NCBI GenBank assembly: GCA_024229395.1
Contig: JAAESM010000003.1
Location: 1-64,000 of the forward strand
DNA: 64,000 nt
Reading direction: 5' to 3'
DNA from: Planctomycetota bacterium
Lineage (GTDB): Bacteria > Planctomycetota > UBA1135
Part shown: positions 16,709 through 26,095 of the stretch, in pieces
Numbering within the stretch: position 1 is the stretch's first letter
Layout of the letters: each line of letters begins with the position of its first letter
Made by a program: the position numbers and the translations under genes
Notes under the pieces: model-generated
What the model saw: only the letters and a program-made list of their open reading frames with translations
What the model was told of the DNA's origin: nothing
Database searches by the model: none

Positions 16709-17401
16709 ATGGCTTCCACCTGGGTGGTCGGTGACATCCATGGCTGCGCCGTGGAGTTACAGCAACTGTTGAAGGAGATTGACCTTCAAGACGGCGACAT
16801 GCTGTTGTCGGTGGGGGACTTGTTCCACCGCGGACCGGATCCCGTCGGCGTATTGCGCATCTTGCAAGATTTGGGCAAGCAGTTCGATATGGTCAACGGC
16901 AATCATGAATTGGTGTTGGCGCAACGGGCGCAGGTGTCGGGTGCGATTGATATCGAAGATCTACGCGGCGACGGTGGTGCCAAGATCGACGAGAGTGTCT
17001 TGGAAGTCGCCAACGAGTTGATCGCTTTCATTGCCGAGCGTGACTATGTACAGCGCAGGCCGTTAGCGGGTCCCGCATGGGCCGGGCATCCTGCTACTGA
17101 GTGGTTGATAGTGCATGGCTGCGTGTTGCCAGGGAAGGTGGCGGAAGAAATGGAGCCTCGGCAGTTGGTGCGCAAAGGGCGTTGCCAGGATTTGCCGGGT
17201 GAGCCTTTCTGGCATGAGCATTGGCAAGGGCCAGAGTTCGTCGTCTTTGGTCATGCGCAATCGGCAGCTGGTCCGCATGTCGATGATGAGGGGCGCGCGT
17301 GGGCTTATGGCTTGGATACCGGTTGCGTCTATGGCAACTGCTTGACTGCGGTGCGCATCGAGGATCTAGTAGTCGTGCAAGTTCCGGCTGCGCACGATTA
17401 A
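16709..17401 (+). CDS. metallophosphatase (ApaH/PrpE-like calcineurin fold)
   Basis: A 230-residue protein with the metallophosphoesterase motifs in order: GDIHGC (Asp9, His11), GDLFHRGPD, GNHE, a later IVHGC His, and FGHAQ. GLDTGCVYGN near the C-terminus is the signature shared by ApaH diadenosine-tetraphosphatases, PrpE and lambda-type Ser/Thr phosphatases. Two divalent metals are bound in this fold. The substrate is undecided between Ap4A and phosphoproteins. The start at 16709 follows the peptidase stop by 2 bases; a longer frame upstream lies inside the peptidase gene and is ignored. Confidence 0.9.
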   Translation: MASTWVVGDIHGCAVELQQLLKEIDLQDGDMLLSVGDLFHRGPDPVGVLRILQDLGKQFDMVNGNHELVLAQRAQVSGAIDIEDLRGDGGAKIDESVLEVANELIAFIAERDYVQRRPLAGPAWAGHPATEWLIVHGCVLPGKVAEEMEPRQLVRKGRCQDLPGEPFWHEHWQGPEFVVFGHAQSAAGPHVDDEGRAWAYGLDTGCVYGNCLTAVRIEDLVVVQVPAAHD

Positions 17402-17491
17402 AGCCTTCATGAACCGTTCCGTCGCAGCGGCCGCGCACGGATCGAAGACCTACTCTCTCTTGCACGCTATCTGCGGCTGCGCACGGCGCGC

Positions 17492-18181
17492 CTACTTCGG
17501 CGGCGAGAATCGAATCGGCACACGCAGTTGCCCTGCTTCAGCCACGCCGTTGCGGGTTGCTGGATGGAAGTGCCATTTCTCGACCGCTTTTATCGCAGCG
17601 TTGTCGAGGATGTCGAAACCACTGGAAGTGCGGATGGTAATCTTGGTCGGATTGCCGAGTGCATCGACGTCGACCAACAACTCGGTCAGGCCATACCAAC
17701 GATTGCGTTGCGCACGTCGCGGGAACTCGGGTGGCGGGCATTGCGCGTCATCGATATGCGGTGCCATCACCACCGTGGCTTGCGGCTCTTCTATAGCCGG
17801 CGCGGGATCGATAGTTGGCGGGGTAGGGTCCTTCGCAGTGTCTGCGACGGGCTTCTCTTCTACCGGTGCCTTCGGTTGCTTTGGTGGCAGGTTGTCACGG
17901 AAGCGCAAGTGGCGCGGCTTCCAAGGTTCATCGGTGATGTAATCGACCGGCGGCGGCAGTACCTCAGGTTCCGGGACTAGCATCGGCATGACTTCTACGA
18001 CTGGAACGATTTCCGGCTCAAGTTCTACCGGCGGTTCCACCAGCACAGCTTCGTCTTCCTCTTGCGGCGGCTGTGCAGGCGGTGGCAGCTCCACCGAAAA
18101 CTTTGGTGCATCGCGGATGGGTTCGGGGTCATCCCAAAGCACCCAGCCGGTCACCAAGGCCACGCCAATCGCACCATGCAA
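17492..18181 (-). CDS. TonB-like energy-transducing protein (start uncertain)
   Basis: An inner-membrane-anchored periplasmic protein that would pass proton-motive energy to the adjacent receptor. After a hydrophobic N-terminus comes a long Pro/Glu-rich spacer with PPPAQPPQEE-type segments and a basic part, then a C-terminal TonB domain at ~150-229 with LVDVDALGNPTKITI, SSGFDILDNAAIKAVEKWHFHPA and VPIRFSPPK. The coordinates use the first conventional start (TTG 18181), but this cuts the membrane helix in half. The frame is open upstream to a CTG at 18247 overlapping the receptor's stop, which would give a full helix (AFGGSIFLHGAIGVALVTGW). exbB and exbD are not visible. Confidence 0.85.
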   Translation of the reverse strand: MHGAIGVALVTGWVLWDDPEPIRDAPKFSVELPPPAQPPQEEDEAVLVEPPVELEPEIVPVVEVMPMLVPEPEVLPPPVDYITDEPWKPRHLRFRDNLPPKQPKAPVEEKPVADTAKDPTPPTIDPAPAIEEPQATVVMAPHIDDAQCPPPEFPRRAQRNRWYGLTELLVDVDALGNPTKITIRTSSGFDILDNAAIKAVEKWHFHPATRNGVAEAGQLRVPIRFSPPK

Positions 18182-18243
18182 AAAAATTGAACCGCCAAAT
18201 GCTTTCAGCAGCGGCTTGCGGTTCGGAGTTGGCTGGAGCGGGT

Positions 18244-20355
18244 TCAGAAATTCACATCCCAGGTCGTGATGATATTGAAGCCGGGTCCGTTGAGGCCAGA
18301 GCCATGGACGCGGTAATCCTTATCCCCAAGGTTATCAATTGAAACGGTCCAGGTTGCGTCTTGGTTCACTTTCATTCCAGCAGTGACGCCGACGATGGTG
18401 TAACCAGGTGTGCCTCCAGCGGGAATGCGCGATGAATCAGTGACGTCGCGTAAAGCCAATCGATCTTGGTTGTCGACCGCCCAAACCCACGCTTCGCACC
18501 ATACGCCTTGGTCGTCGCGCGTCCAACGCAGACCGCCAGTGGCTTGCATTGGCGCCAAGCGACTCATCGGCTCGCGCGAGGTGGTGCCGGCCGGCAAAGT
18601 CACTTGATCCACTTCGCCGTTGATCCAAGCGCCGTAGCTGAACAAGCTGAAGCCATCGTCCAATGCGTAGCTGAGATCAAACTCAAAGCCGCGCATCCAG
18701 CCGTCGCCATCGTTGGACTTCTGTACCTCAGGCACGCCATCGATCAAGCTGCCGGTCGGCGATTGCACGATCATGTCGTTGATCCAAGTCTGATAGACCG
18801 ACGTCTGCCATGCCCAGCGACCGTTCGTTCCTTTGGTGCCAACTTCAAACTGCAGAAAGTGCTCTGGCTCCAGGTTGGTTGATGGCGTTTCGACTGCCGA
18901 CGTTGCATCCAGCGACGTCAGGTCTGAAAGGTTCGGTGCGCGAAATCCTTGCGACAGCCCCACGAATGCAGTCGCGTTGTCTTGCAGATACCAAACACCA
19001 CGCAAGCCGCCAGTCAACGCCGTCCAAGATTCATCCACTTGAATTTGGGCAGGGCCGGCGGCGGGGTTCGCCACGCGATTGGACTGCAGGCTGAACCAGC
19101 TGGCGCGCACGCCAGGAATCAAACTGAAGTCTTCATGCACCGCAACTTCATCCTGCAAATAGATCGCAGCACTGTCATAGGTGCTGTTATCGCCGACCGC
19201 GCCTTGGATTGCCGAGCCGGTGTAACTTCCGGACACGAAATTGTGGCGATAGCTATCTGCATTCTGGCGGTGAATCTCGGCGCCCCAAGACCATTGGCCA
19301 AGGTCAGTGAAATCACTCTGAAAGCGTGCGGTCAAGCCGTAATCCCACAATTCAAATCCCTGCAAGTCACGACGCGCACCGCTGCGCAAACGATCACGGC
19401 CCTCGGCATGACGTTGCGCACTCAAAGTAATCTCGCCGTCGCTCAACATTCCCTTGTGATCGTTCCAGCGCAAACGCGAGTAATAAAGATCACGTGTTTG
19501 ATCCTGATCCCTGCGCAATTCCTTGCCGACACTGGTGCCGTGGAATGGAACCGCGAATACGGTCTTATGCGTGCGTGGTACATTCCTTTGGCGCACGGTT
19601 TGCGCAGCAATGGTCCACTCCACATCGTTGTCCCAATAACGATCGAAGCGCATGTCGGCATTGATCTGGCTATATCCGGTGTTCGGAAGTTCTCCGCTGC
19701 CTGCACTCAAATCGCCATAACGCGAAACGGTCACGCCGCCAAGAAAACCCCACTGCGTGCCATCATGGATTGCAGTCTCCAGTCGTTGCGTCCAGCCATT
19801 GTCGGCACTGGCCCAGCGGGTGAAGCTACCGAAGTCAACTTGAACTTCAGAACCACCAATCGCAGCGCGTTGCGACACGGCGTTGACCGTGCCGCCGATC
19901 GCGTCCGAACCGTAAAGCACACTGCCAGGACCGCGCACCAACTCCAAGCGCTCCACACTTAGGTTGTCCAGCGTGCTCCAATATTGGTTGGGGCCGGAAC
20001 GCATGGCGGCATGGTTCAAGCGCACGCCATCGATCAACAGTTGTGTATGAAATCCAGTGAAGCCGCGCAGGTAGGGCGACGATTGTCCAGGTGCGGTCTT
20101 TTGCACCATCACACCGGGGCGTTGCGCCAAGGATTCCGCAACCGTGCGCGCACGTGTGCGCAACCATTGTTGGCTTAGCGAATCAATCGCGAAGGGTTGG
20201 TCGAGCGGGTCGTCGGCAAAGGCCGATGCTGTGACCACGATTTCCTCCAATTGGGCGGGCGCATCTTGGCTCTGCTGGGGAAGGTCCACTGCAAGCGGCG
20301 GAGCAGAAGATTCTTGAGGCGTCGGCAGCGCGAAAAGCAGGACTTCGAGGAGCAT
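18244..20355 (-). CDS. TonB-dependent outer-membrane receptor
   Basis: A 703-residue outer-membrane beta-barrel. The short signal is MLLEVLLFALPTPQ. A TonB-box-like EEIVVTAS at ~38-45 precedes the plug domain, with RPGVMVQKTAPGQSSPYLRGFTGFHTQLLIDGVRLN and RGPGSVLYGSDAIGGTVN. The barrel follows and ends in TTWDVNF with the terminal Phe required for membrane insertion. The overall pattern resembles the siderophore/cobalamin/haem receptor class, but the ligand cannot be read. It is directly upstream of the TonB-like gene in the same transcript. No Fur box is seen in its 99-base upstream gap. Confidence 0.93.
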   Translation of the reverse strand: MLLEVLLFALPTPQESSAPPLAVDLPQQSQDAPAQLEEIVVTASAFADDPLDQPFAIDSLSQQWLRTRARTVAESLAQRPGVMVQKTAPGQSSPYLRGFTGFHTQLLIDGVRLNHAAMRSGPNQYWSTLDNLSVERLELVRGPGSVLYGSDAIGGTVNAVSQRAAIGGSEVQVDFGSFTRWASADNGWTQRLETAIHDGTQWGFLGGVTVSRYGDLSAGSGELPNTGYSQINADMRFDRYWDNDVEWTIAAQTVRQRNVPRTHKTVFAVPFHGTSVGKELRRDQDQTRDLYYSRLRWNDHKGMLSDGEITLSAQRHAEGRDRLRSGARRDLQGFELWDYGLTARFQSDFTDLGQWSWGAEIHRQNADSYRHNFVSGSYTGSAIQGAVGDNSTYDSAAIYLQDEVAVHEDFSLIPGVRASWFSLQSNRVANPAAGPAQIQVDESWTALTGGLRGVWYLQDNATAFVGLSQGFRAPNLSDLTSLDATSAVETPSTNLEPEHFLQFEVGTKGTNGRWAWQTSVYQTWINDMIVQSPTGSLIDGVPEVQKSNDGDGWMRGFEFDLSYALDDGFSLFSYGAWINGEVDQVTLPAGTTSREPMSRLAPMQATGGLRWTRDDQGVWCEAWVWAVDNQDRLALRDVTDSSRIPAGGTPGYTIVGVTAGMKVNQDATWTVSIDNLGDKDYRVHGSGLNGPGFNIITTWDVNF

Positions 20356-20454
20356 GGAACAACAACGATGAGGAGGTGGGTGGGTTCACCCGAAGCTCAC
20401 CATTTTGCCGTCTTTTTTGATTTTCGTCAGGCCCACCCTCTACAGTATGTTCCG

Positions 20455-21990
20455 ATGTTGCGATTCTTATCTTTGCGGGGCATGGCCGGTGTGTTTGTAG
20501 GCACCTTCCTTGGCATGAGCCTCGGTCTTGCCGCGCCGGCCCATGCGCAAACCTATTCCGAGCTTTGGGGCGTTGAGGGTGAAAAGTGGTCCAACACCAG
20601 TCGCTTGCCAGACTTCTCCTTCGCCGGTTATCACCACTCGGAAATAGCCTCGCCGCTTGTAGATGTTGTGGCCAACGTGAAGAATTTCGGTGCCGTCGGC
20701 GATGGCCAGGCCGACGACACGCAAGCCTTTCTCGATGCGATTGCCAAGGTGGATGCCGGCGCGATCCTCGTGCCGGAGGGGCGTTACAAGATCACACAGA
20801 TTCTGACCTTGTCAAAGAGCGGGGTGGTCTTGCGTGGTGCCGGTGCGAATAAGAGCGTGTTGTTCTTTCCGAAGTCTTTGACCGACATCAAGCCGAACTG
20901 GGGCAACACCACTAGCGGCAAGCCGACGAGTAATTATTCATGGTCCGGTGGACTGGTGCGCGTGCAAGGTAGTTTTCAATCCAAGCAACTCGCCAAGGTG
21001 ACTGCTGCTGCCAAGCGTGGTGATCAGGTGCTGAAGGTGTCGGCGGTGGACTCCTTGCAAGTTGGGCAAGTCGTGGAGTTGCGCCTGGTCGATGATGACA
21101 GCAAGTCCTTGACAGAGTTTCTATATTCAGGACAGCCAGGCGACATCAGTAACTTCAAGGGAGCCAAGTCTTCCTTCGTCACCAAGTTGTTGGAGGTGGG
21201 GGAAGACAGCATTACTTTCGACCGCCCGCTGCGCTTCGACGTGGAGCTGGCTTGGCAGCCGACCATTTACCAATTCGAACCAACGGTGACCGAGGTTGGT
21301 ATTGAACAACTCGGTTTTGATTTTCCGGTACGCGACTACCAAGGGCATTTCTCGGAGGTCGGGTACAACGCCATCACCATGGTCAACGTGGCGCATTGTT
21401 GGGTGCGGGATGTGCGCATTTCCAATTCCGACAGTGGCATATTCCTTGGTGCCAAGTTCTGCACTTTGACTGGACTAGTCTTCGATTCCGAACGCAAGCC
21501 CAAGCGCGGCGACACCGGTCATCATGGCGTGATCCTTGGCGGCACCGACAACGTCTTCACCGACTTCCGTTTCAACACGCGCTTCATTCATGATTTAGGA
21601 CTGTCGGCCAATCATTCTGGCAATGTGTTCTCGAACGGCAGTGGTGTGGACCTGAACTTCGATCACCATCGACGCGGGCCTTATGAGAACTTGTTCACGA
21701 ACATCGACGTTGGCCTAGGTACACGCATGTGGACCTGTGGTGGCGGGCAAAAGCTGGGTCTGCACTGCGGTGCGCGCGGCACCTTCTGGAATATCCGCGC
21801 TCAGCAGGCGCAAAAGTATCCATGGCGCGGTTTTGGTCCCAAGTCGATGAACCTGATTGGTGTGCAGACCAATAGCGAAAGCGTGAAAGAGGCGGATGGC
21901 AAGTGGATGGAAGCCATCGATCCGCAATCCTTGTCGCCGCAAAATTTGCATGAAGCGCAGCTGGCGCGACGGTTGCAGATGATGGATTAG
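20455..21990 (+). CDS. secreted right-handed beta-helix protein (pectate-lyase-3/GH28-like)
   Basis: A 511-residue protein with a signal peptide cleaved after LAAPAHA (~31). The domain entry VKNFGAVGDGQADDTQAFLDAI (~75-96) is the classical start of Pectate_lyase_3/polygalacturonase-type beta-helices, followed by VPEGRYKI, GVVLRGAG and repeated short strands. Such proteins cleave or bind acidic polysaccharides. Catalytic residues cannot be assigned with confidence, though NFDHHRRGPYENLF around 400 is a plausible active-site loop. ATG 20455 is chosen because it begins the signal peptide and TACAGT ends 8 bases before it. It is divergent from the receptor gene. Confidence 0.82.
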   Translation: MLRFLSLRGMAGVFVGTFLGMSLGLAAPAHAQTYSELWGVEGEKWSNTSRLPDFSFAGYHHSEIASPLVDVVANVKNFGAVGDGQADDTQAFLDAIAKVDAGAILVPEGRYKITQILTLSKSGVVLRGAGANKSVLFFPKSLTDIKPNWGNTTSGKPTSNYSWSGGLVRVQGSFQSKQLAKVTAAAKRGDQVLKVSAVDSLQVGQVVELRLVDDDSKSLTEFLYSGQPGDISNFKGAKSSFVTKLLEVGEDSITFDRPLRFDVELAWQPTIYQFEPTVTEVGIEQLGFDFPVRDYQGHFSEVGYNAITMVNVAHCWVRDVRISNSDSGIFLGAKFCTLTGLVFDSERKPKRGDTGHHGVILGGTDNVFTDFRFNTRFIHDLGLSANHSGNVFSNGSGVDLNFDHHRRGPYENLFTNIDVGLGTRMWTCGGGQKLGLHCGARGTFWNIRAQQAQKYPWRGFGPKSMNLIGVQTNSESVKEADGKWMEAIDPQSLSPQNLHEAQLARRLQMMD

Positions 21991-22076
21991 GTTGGCAAAC
22001 CTTTCCACAGCGCCGACGCTAACAAGAGTCTAACAAGTTGGCTTTCTAGATCGAAAATCGCTGTTAAGCTGCCGGC

Positions 22077-22757
22077 GTGGGCAACAACAATCAATATCCC
22101 AACTGCGTCATGCTGACGTCCAACAACGTCAAGGAGTCGGTCGCTTTCTATCGGGATATCTGTGGTTTTGAAATGTCAGAATCGTGGTCGGATGGACCGG
22201 ATCCGATGTGGGCCAATATGGACTTGAATGGCCAATCCATCATGGTGGAGTGTGCCATGGAGCCCGATAAAGTCGGTGATATGTGCAAAGACGAGCCTTT
22301 GGAAGAGGCTTGACATAAGGGCGCTGCCACCGATTGGCAGGGCAATACTCCTGGTGTGTGTGCTTACTTCTACGTGGTGGTAGATGACGTGGATGCCTAT
22401 TACGAAGAGGTCCAAAAGCGCGGTGGAAAGCCAGCTACAGAGCCGAAGTCGCAGTTCTATGGCTTGCGCTCCTTTGGCATTCAGGATTCATCGGGGTACC
22501 GCCTGTTGTTCTACTCACCACTTGTTATGGAGAACTGTGGCAGCTGCGGCATGCCGCTGACGGATGCCGAGCCCGGTCAGGTGTACTGCGATTACTGCAC
22601 CGATGATGCTGGCAAGCTGAAGTCCTACGAGGAGGTGCTAGAAGGCACGATCCAGGGTTACTTCATGGGCATGCAAAAGATGGAACGCGCCGAGGCCGAA
22701 GTGGCCGCCAAGGAGTATCTGGCCAAGATGCCAGCGTGGAATCCGGATGCCTGTTGA
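22077..22757 (+). pseudogene. VOC (glyoxalase-fold) plus zinc-ribbon protein interrupted by in-frame TGA
   Basis: Two collinear halves lie in the same frame. From GTG 22077 a VOC-fold N-terminal half (CVMLTSNNVKESVAFYRDICGF) runs to TGA 22311-22313. The frame then continues with the second half of the same fold (VCAYFYVVVDDVDAYYEEV, GIQDSSGYRLLFYSP) and ends with a zinc ribbon (ENCGSCGMPL and YCDYC) and a helical tail to 22757. Only the TGA separates them. It can be a nonsense mutation such as CGA to TGA, a consensus error, or a recoded selenocysteine or read-through codon. A small hairpin begins 8 bases after the TGA but does not fit the bacterial SECIS rules well. Confidence 0.75.
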
Positions 22758-22768
22758 TTGGAGCGCTG

Positions 22769-23320
22769 TTAACTAATTGTCAGGATGCCCAACATTGGGG
22801 CCAATAGTCCGGCCCCAACGAGCCACTTGCCGCGCTTCTTAAACCCGTTCTTGCCTCGGAGAATGATTAATCCAGTGACCGAAATCACAATCAACGCCAC
22901 TGCGAAGGCATCGGAAAAAACCAACCACCAGCGCTTTGGATCCAAGTGCAGGCGATTCAACTCGTAGAAGACTGGGCGCCGGCGGATGGACTCGTAATTG
23001 CCTCGTCCGTCTGCAAGGCTGGCAAGAATGCTGCCGTCCTCAAGATAGATCTTGAGTTGATGGCTAGATGGGAAGTCATGGGTCCGATAGGCACCGACAC
23101 TTTCCAAGCTAGTCAACGCCAGCTTTACCGCAACGTCGTCGATTGAAGACGCATCGGCAGGTAGCTCCAGTGTGACTCCCTGCCGCGAGACAATGAAATC
23201 AGGGTCCCAATCATGGATGTGATTGACCGCGATTCCTGATACTGAAAACAGGATCGCGACTCCGGAGAAGAAATATCCGAGGTCGCGGTGCAGCACGATT
23301 GCCAAGCGGCGCCACTTCAT
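22769..23320 (-). CDS. PepSY-type membrane protein
   Basis: A 183-residue protein with an N-terminal membrane helix (LGYFFSGVAILFSVSGIAVNH, preceded by the HRDLG sequence typical of PepSY_TM proteins), a ~90-residue extracytoplasmic domain and two C-terminal helices. PepSY_TM relatives include membrane siderophore or ferric reductases whose conserved His residues bind haem; several His are present here (HRD, NHIHDW, LHLDP). It is the last gene of the Fur-controlled operon, with its ATG overlapping the chelatase stop (ATGA at 23317-23320). A role in reducing or handling imported iron is inferred. Confidence 0.8.
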   Translation of the reverse strand: MKWRRLAIVLHRDLGYFFSGVAILFSVSGIAVNHIHDWDPDFIVSRQGVTLELPADASSIDDVAVKLALTSLESVGAYRTHDFPSSHQLKIYLEDGSILASLADGRGNYESIRRRPVFYELNRLHLDPKRWWLVFSDAFAVALIVISVTGLIILRGKNGFKKRGKWLVGAGLLAPMLGILTIS

Positions 23321-24303
23321 TTCCCTTGCAGGGAGGCTTCCGCGATTTGGCCGTGGCTTGCCTTCGGCAAACTTTCCGCTGTACTTGCAGTGATATCCAC
23401 AATCCACTGCTCTAACTGTGCATCTGGCAGGATTGCATCCGCGATATAGCTGACCCGTGCCTGCGTTTCTGCTGGAAGGGATGTGATGGCTCCACCAATG
23501 ATTTGAGTCTGGAACATCTTGTCGTAAGCAACCAGCACTGGAATGACCAAGGCCTGCTTCTTGTTAGTCAGTACTTGATCGATTGCCGCAATCGTAGAGT
23601 CTGCTTTGTAAGAAACTAGGTGCCCGCACCAGCCATAAGATGAGGAGTTGATTCCGAGTTCATCCTCAAGTCCAGAGCCGATTTCGGTCAATAACTCAAC
23701 CCATTCCGTGTTGTAGGCGGCGCTTCCGTAAGCAATCAAGGCGACGCCCTCATCGTTTGGTGATTTGCTGAGCGCGGCAACTCGACGTTGGATATTGTCC
23801 TTCAGGAAACCTGAAAAGTCCAACTCCTTGGTCAACGTAACTTTCGCCTTCGGTTGGTATCTCTCGATGTTTTCTGCCTGCAGGGTCTTCAAGGCGCTGG
23901 CGTCGTTTTTGAGGTGCAGGATGGTCGGGATGTCGTCAAAAGAGTGCGAGCTGACGGTCAAGAATAACGGCACAATGATTACGTCGGTAAACCCTTCCTG
24001 ATCGAACTCGCGCATCCTGGTAGCGATCGAAGGTTCGGTGTATTCCATGAACGCAGTCTTAATGCCATCAATTCGGGCATGCGAGAGCACGCGATTGCTG
24101 ACGGAATCCTCTAGGTCATGAAGCATGCTGCGCCATTGAGGAGAATGCGAGCCATGGCTGGCCAGTAAGATTCCAACCTTGGAGGAAGCGGTTGGAGAAG
24201 AGCTTTCGACAGCAACGATTGTCGCTGTCTTGGTGGATTCACTGCAGCCAATGAGTGGAATTGCGGTAACCGCCAAGGTCAAAAAAAGCTTAAGGAAGTT
24301 CAT
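23317..24303 (-). CDS. lipoprotein with duplicated CbiX/SirB-like chelatase domain
   Basis: A 328-residue predicted lipoprotein (MNFLKLFLTLAVTAIPLIGC, acyl Cys20). Residues ~42-132 match class II tetrapyrrole chelatases: LLASHGSHSPQW (His50), VIIVPLFLTVSSHSFDDIP (His120). These are the two metal-binding His positions of CbiX/SirB. A second, diverged copy at ~185-290 has LIAYGSAAYNTEW, YGWCGHLV and LVIPVLVAYDKMF, without the first His. Known enzymes of this family insert Co2+ or Fe2+ into sirohydrochlorin in the cytosol; an exported, lipid-anchored version would act outside. ATG 24303 is chosen because it creates the lipobox. It sits in the middle of a Fur-box operon. Confidence 0.85.
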   Translation of the reverse strand: MNFLKLFLTLAVTAIPLIGCSESTKTATIVAVESSSPTASSKVGILLASHGSHSPQWRSMLHDLEDSVSNRVLSHARIDGIKTAFMEYTEPSIATRMREFDQEGFTDVIIVPLFLTVSSHSFDDIPTILHLKNDASALKTLQAENIERYQPKAKVTLTKELDFSGFLKDNIQRRVAALSKSPNDEGVALIAYGSAAYNTEWVELLTEIGSGLEDELGINSSSYGWCGHLVSYKADSTIAAIDQVLTNKKQALVIPVLVAYDKMFQTQIIGGAITSLPAETQARVSYIADAILPDAQLEQWIVDITASTAESLPKASHGQIAEASLQGK

Positions 24304-24387
24304 GGAAAGAGTCGTGATGGACTGGAATTCGGTGAGAGGAAAAAGTGAGCACCACGATTTCGCGGCGCCCACCCAAAACCAAGTGAC

Positions 24388-26067
24388 TTAAAGCAATACG
24401 TTCTCCAGGAGGAAATCGCCCGTCGCCAATGGATTGACGATGCCACCCGAACTCCCAACGTAGAACTCCAGGTCGCCATCACTATCAAGGTCGAACAAGG
24501 CACCACCGCTGCTGACGAAAGTGCCGTACGGATTCGCTCCGTTGTGGAAGAAGTTTAGGTCCTTTAGGAAGGATCCCAGTATTCCGCCTTGCGCTCCGCC
24601 CTGGTTCACGAACAAACCTGGTTGGCCGACTAAGTATCCAGTGGAGCTGAAGAACTCGTGGGGCATCATGATCACATCCAGGTCGCCGTCGGCATCAACG
24701 TCGGCAGTGAGGGAAAAGAGACGAATCTGAAGATCCTCGTCGTATTGATCGGGAAAGCGTGTCCCTGCGTCCACGAAGGTGCCGGGGTTTGAAGCGCCGG
24801 AGTTGAATAACACATCACCGGAATCAGACGGGGCAATGCTGACATGGCTGTTCATGAAAATGAGGTCAAGGTAGCCGTCTTGGTCGAGGTCCGCGAACTC
24901 GACGTCTGAAGACTTGTCGAGGAAGTTAGGGAGTTGAGCACTGGAGTCTGTGAACACGCCACTGCCATCATTGGTCAGGAGTAGGTTCTTGGTTCCAGTA
25001 GCGGTTATGCGTGCCACTGCAATGTCTAAGTCGCCATCGTTGTCAGCATCACCGAAGTCGATTCCTGCTGCGGTTTCCCCAGTTTGGTTGAAGCTTGCAG
25101 AAGAGAATGCTGAATCTTCTTGGTAATCACCCGTAAGGCCTGCTTGAAGGCCTCCTTGATCACGCAACAAAGTAAGGTTTTGCGCACCTTGACCACCGCT
25201 GTGGTAGCCACCATCGGTAATGAGAATGTCAAGGTCTCCGTCGCCATCGACATCGCCGATAGCGGGAATCGCGTGGGCTTCCAGAGCCAGAGGTAGAACG
25301 GTGCGACCGATGGCGCTTCCAAAGAAGCCGTTGCCATCGTTATGGTAAATCACGGCAGCCATTGGCATGTCTTGCCAATCAACGCGTGAGGCAATCAGGA
25401 GATCTTGATGGCCATCGCGGTTGAAGTCGGCATTTAATACGGTGAAAGCGATTTCGTTTTCGAGTGCTGGAAAACGAGAGTTAGTTTCGTCCACCAAGGT
25501 GCCGTCTTGGTTGATGAAAAACCGTAGTCCGCTATCTCCACTTAGAACCAAGTCGCGGTCACCATCGCGGTCCAAATCGAAGGCGATCATTTCCCCACTT
25601 CCGACATTTGCGCTAGGTGGGAGAAAGGCGGAGTTGTTCGTGAAGTCAGTCGAAGTCGAGGGCGAAACCACGCTGAATGCTCGGTCAGTCAAAACGGCGG
25701 CGCCGGAACTGGTGCGCACGCCTCCTTGGACGGCTACAGGGAACCCCGCTGGGACTGGTAGGGAGACAGGAAGGGGGACGGTGGCTGAGAACAGGCCATC
25801 TGCTCCGATAACACCTTGGAAGCGCGTCCCATGCGTGGTGTCCACAAGCAGAAGGCCATTCGGCGGCGCCAGGGGTTGGAATATTGCTTTGCCAACCATG
25901 ATTCGAGCGGGCTGACCTACAGCAGTGCTTCGAATGCGAAAAGTAGCGGTGTTGCCAGGGACCAGGCTTGGGACCTCTAATGAGGCCAAATGCTGGTTCG
26001 ATTGTTGCTGAGCGGGCAATGTTGAGGCCAAGCCCAGGGCAAAGGTGAGGATGAGAGAAGTTTTCAT
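24388..26067 (-). CDS. secreted FG-GAP/VCBS repeat protein, first gene of Fur operon
   Basis: A 559-residue protein with signal peptide MKTSLILTFALGLASTLPAQQ. Residues ~25-135 form a beta-rich N-terminal domain. From ~150 come at least six FG-GAP/VCBS repeats with Ca-binding loops of the D.D.DGD.D type: DLDRDGDRDLVL, DFNRDGHQDLLI, DVDGDGDLDILI, DADNDGDLDIAV, DLDQDGYLDLIF, DVDADGDLDVIM and DLDSDGDLEF. This makes an extracellular seven-bladed propeller. Its ligand is unknown. Being iron-regulated and leading the chelatase-PepSY operon, it may bind a metal complex or anchor the system, which is inference. An 84-base gap separates it from the chelatase gene. Confidence 0.88.
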   Translation of the reverse strand: MKTSLILTFALGLASTLPAQQQSNQHLASLEVPSLVPGNTATFRIRSTAVGQPARIMVGKAIFQPLAPPNGLLLVDTTHGTRFQGVIGADGLFSATVPLPVSLPVPAGFPVAVQGGVRTSSGAAVLTDRAFSVVSPSTSTDFTNNSAFLPPSANVGSGEMIAFDLDRDGDRDLVLSGDSGLRFFINQDGTLVDETNSRFPALENEIAFTVLNADFNRDGHQDLLIASRVDWQDMPMAAVIYHNDGNGFFGSAIGRTVLPLALEAHAIPAIGDVDGDGDLDILITDGGYHSGGQGAQNLTLLRDQGGLQAGLTGDYQEDSAFSSASFNQTGETAAGIDFGDADNDGDLDIAVARITATGTKNLLLTNDGSGVFTDSSAQLPNFLDKSSDVEFADLDQDGYLDLIFMNSHVSIAPSDSGDVLFNSGASNPGTFVDAGTRFPDQYDEDLQIRLFSLTADVDADGDLDVIMMPHEFFSSTGYLVGQPGLFVNQGGAQGGILGSFLKDLNFFHNGANPYGTFVSSGGALFDLDSDGDLEFYVGSSGGIVNPLATGDFLLENVLL

Positions 26068-26095
26068 TGGGATGTGTTTCAGGCTAAGTGCCTAA

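Noticed and set aside
20356-20454. Cobalamin riboswitch or Fur box before the TonB-dependent receptor
   Set aside because: The 99-base gap is too short for a B12 riboswitch and shows no Fur-like palindrome.
22321-22343. Bacterial SECIS element after the TGA of the VOC gene
   Set aside because: A hairpin exists, but the spacing to the loop is about 15 bases and the loop lacks a G in its first two positions, so it is kept only as a weak possibility under the finding.
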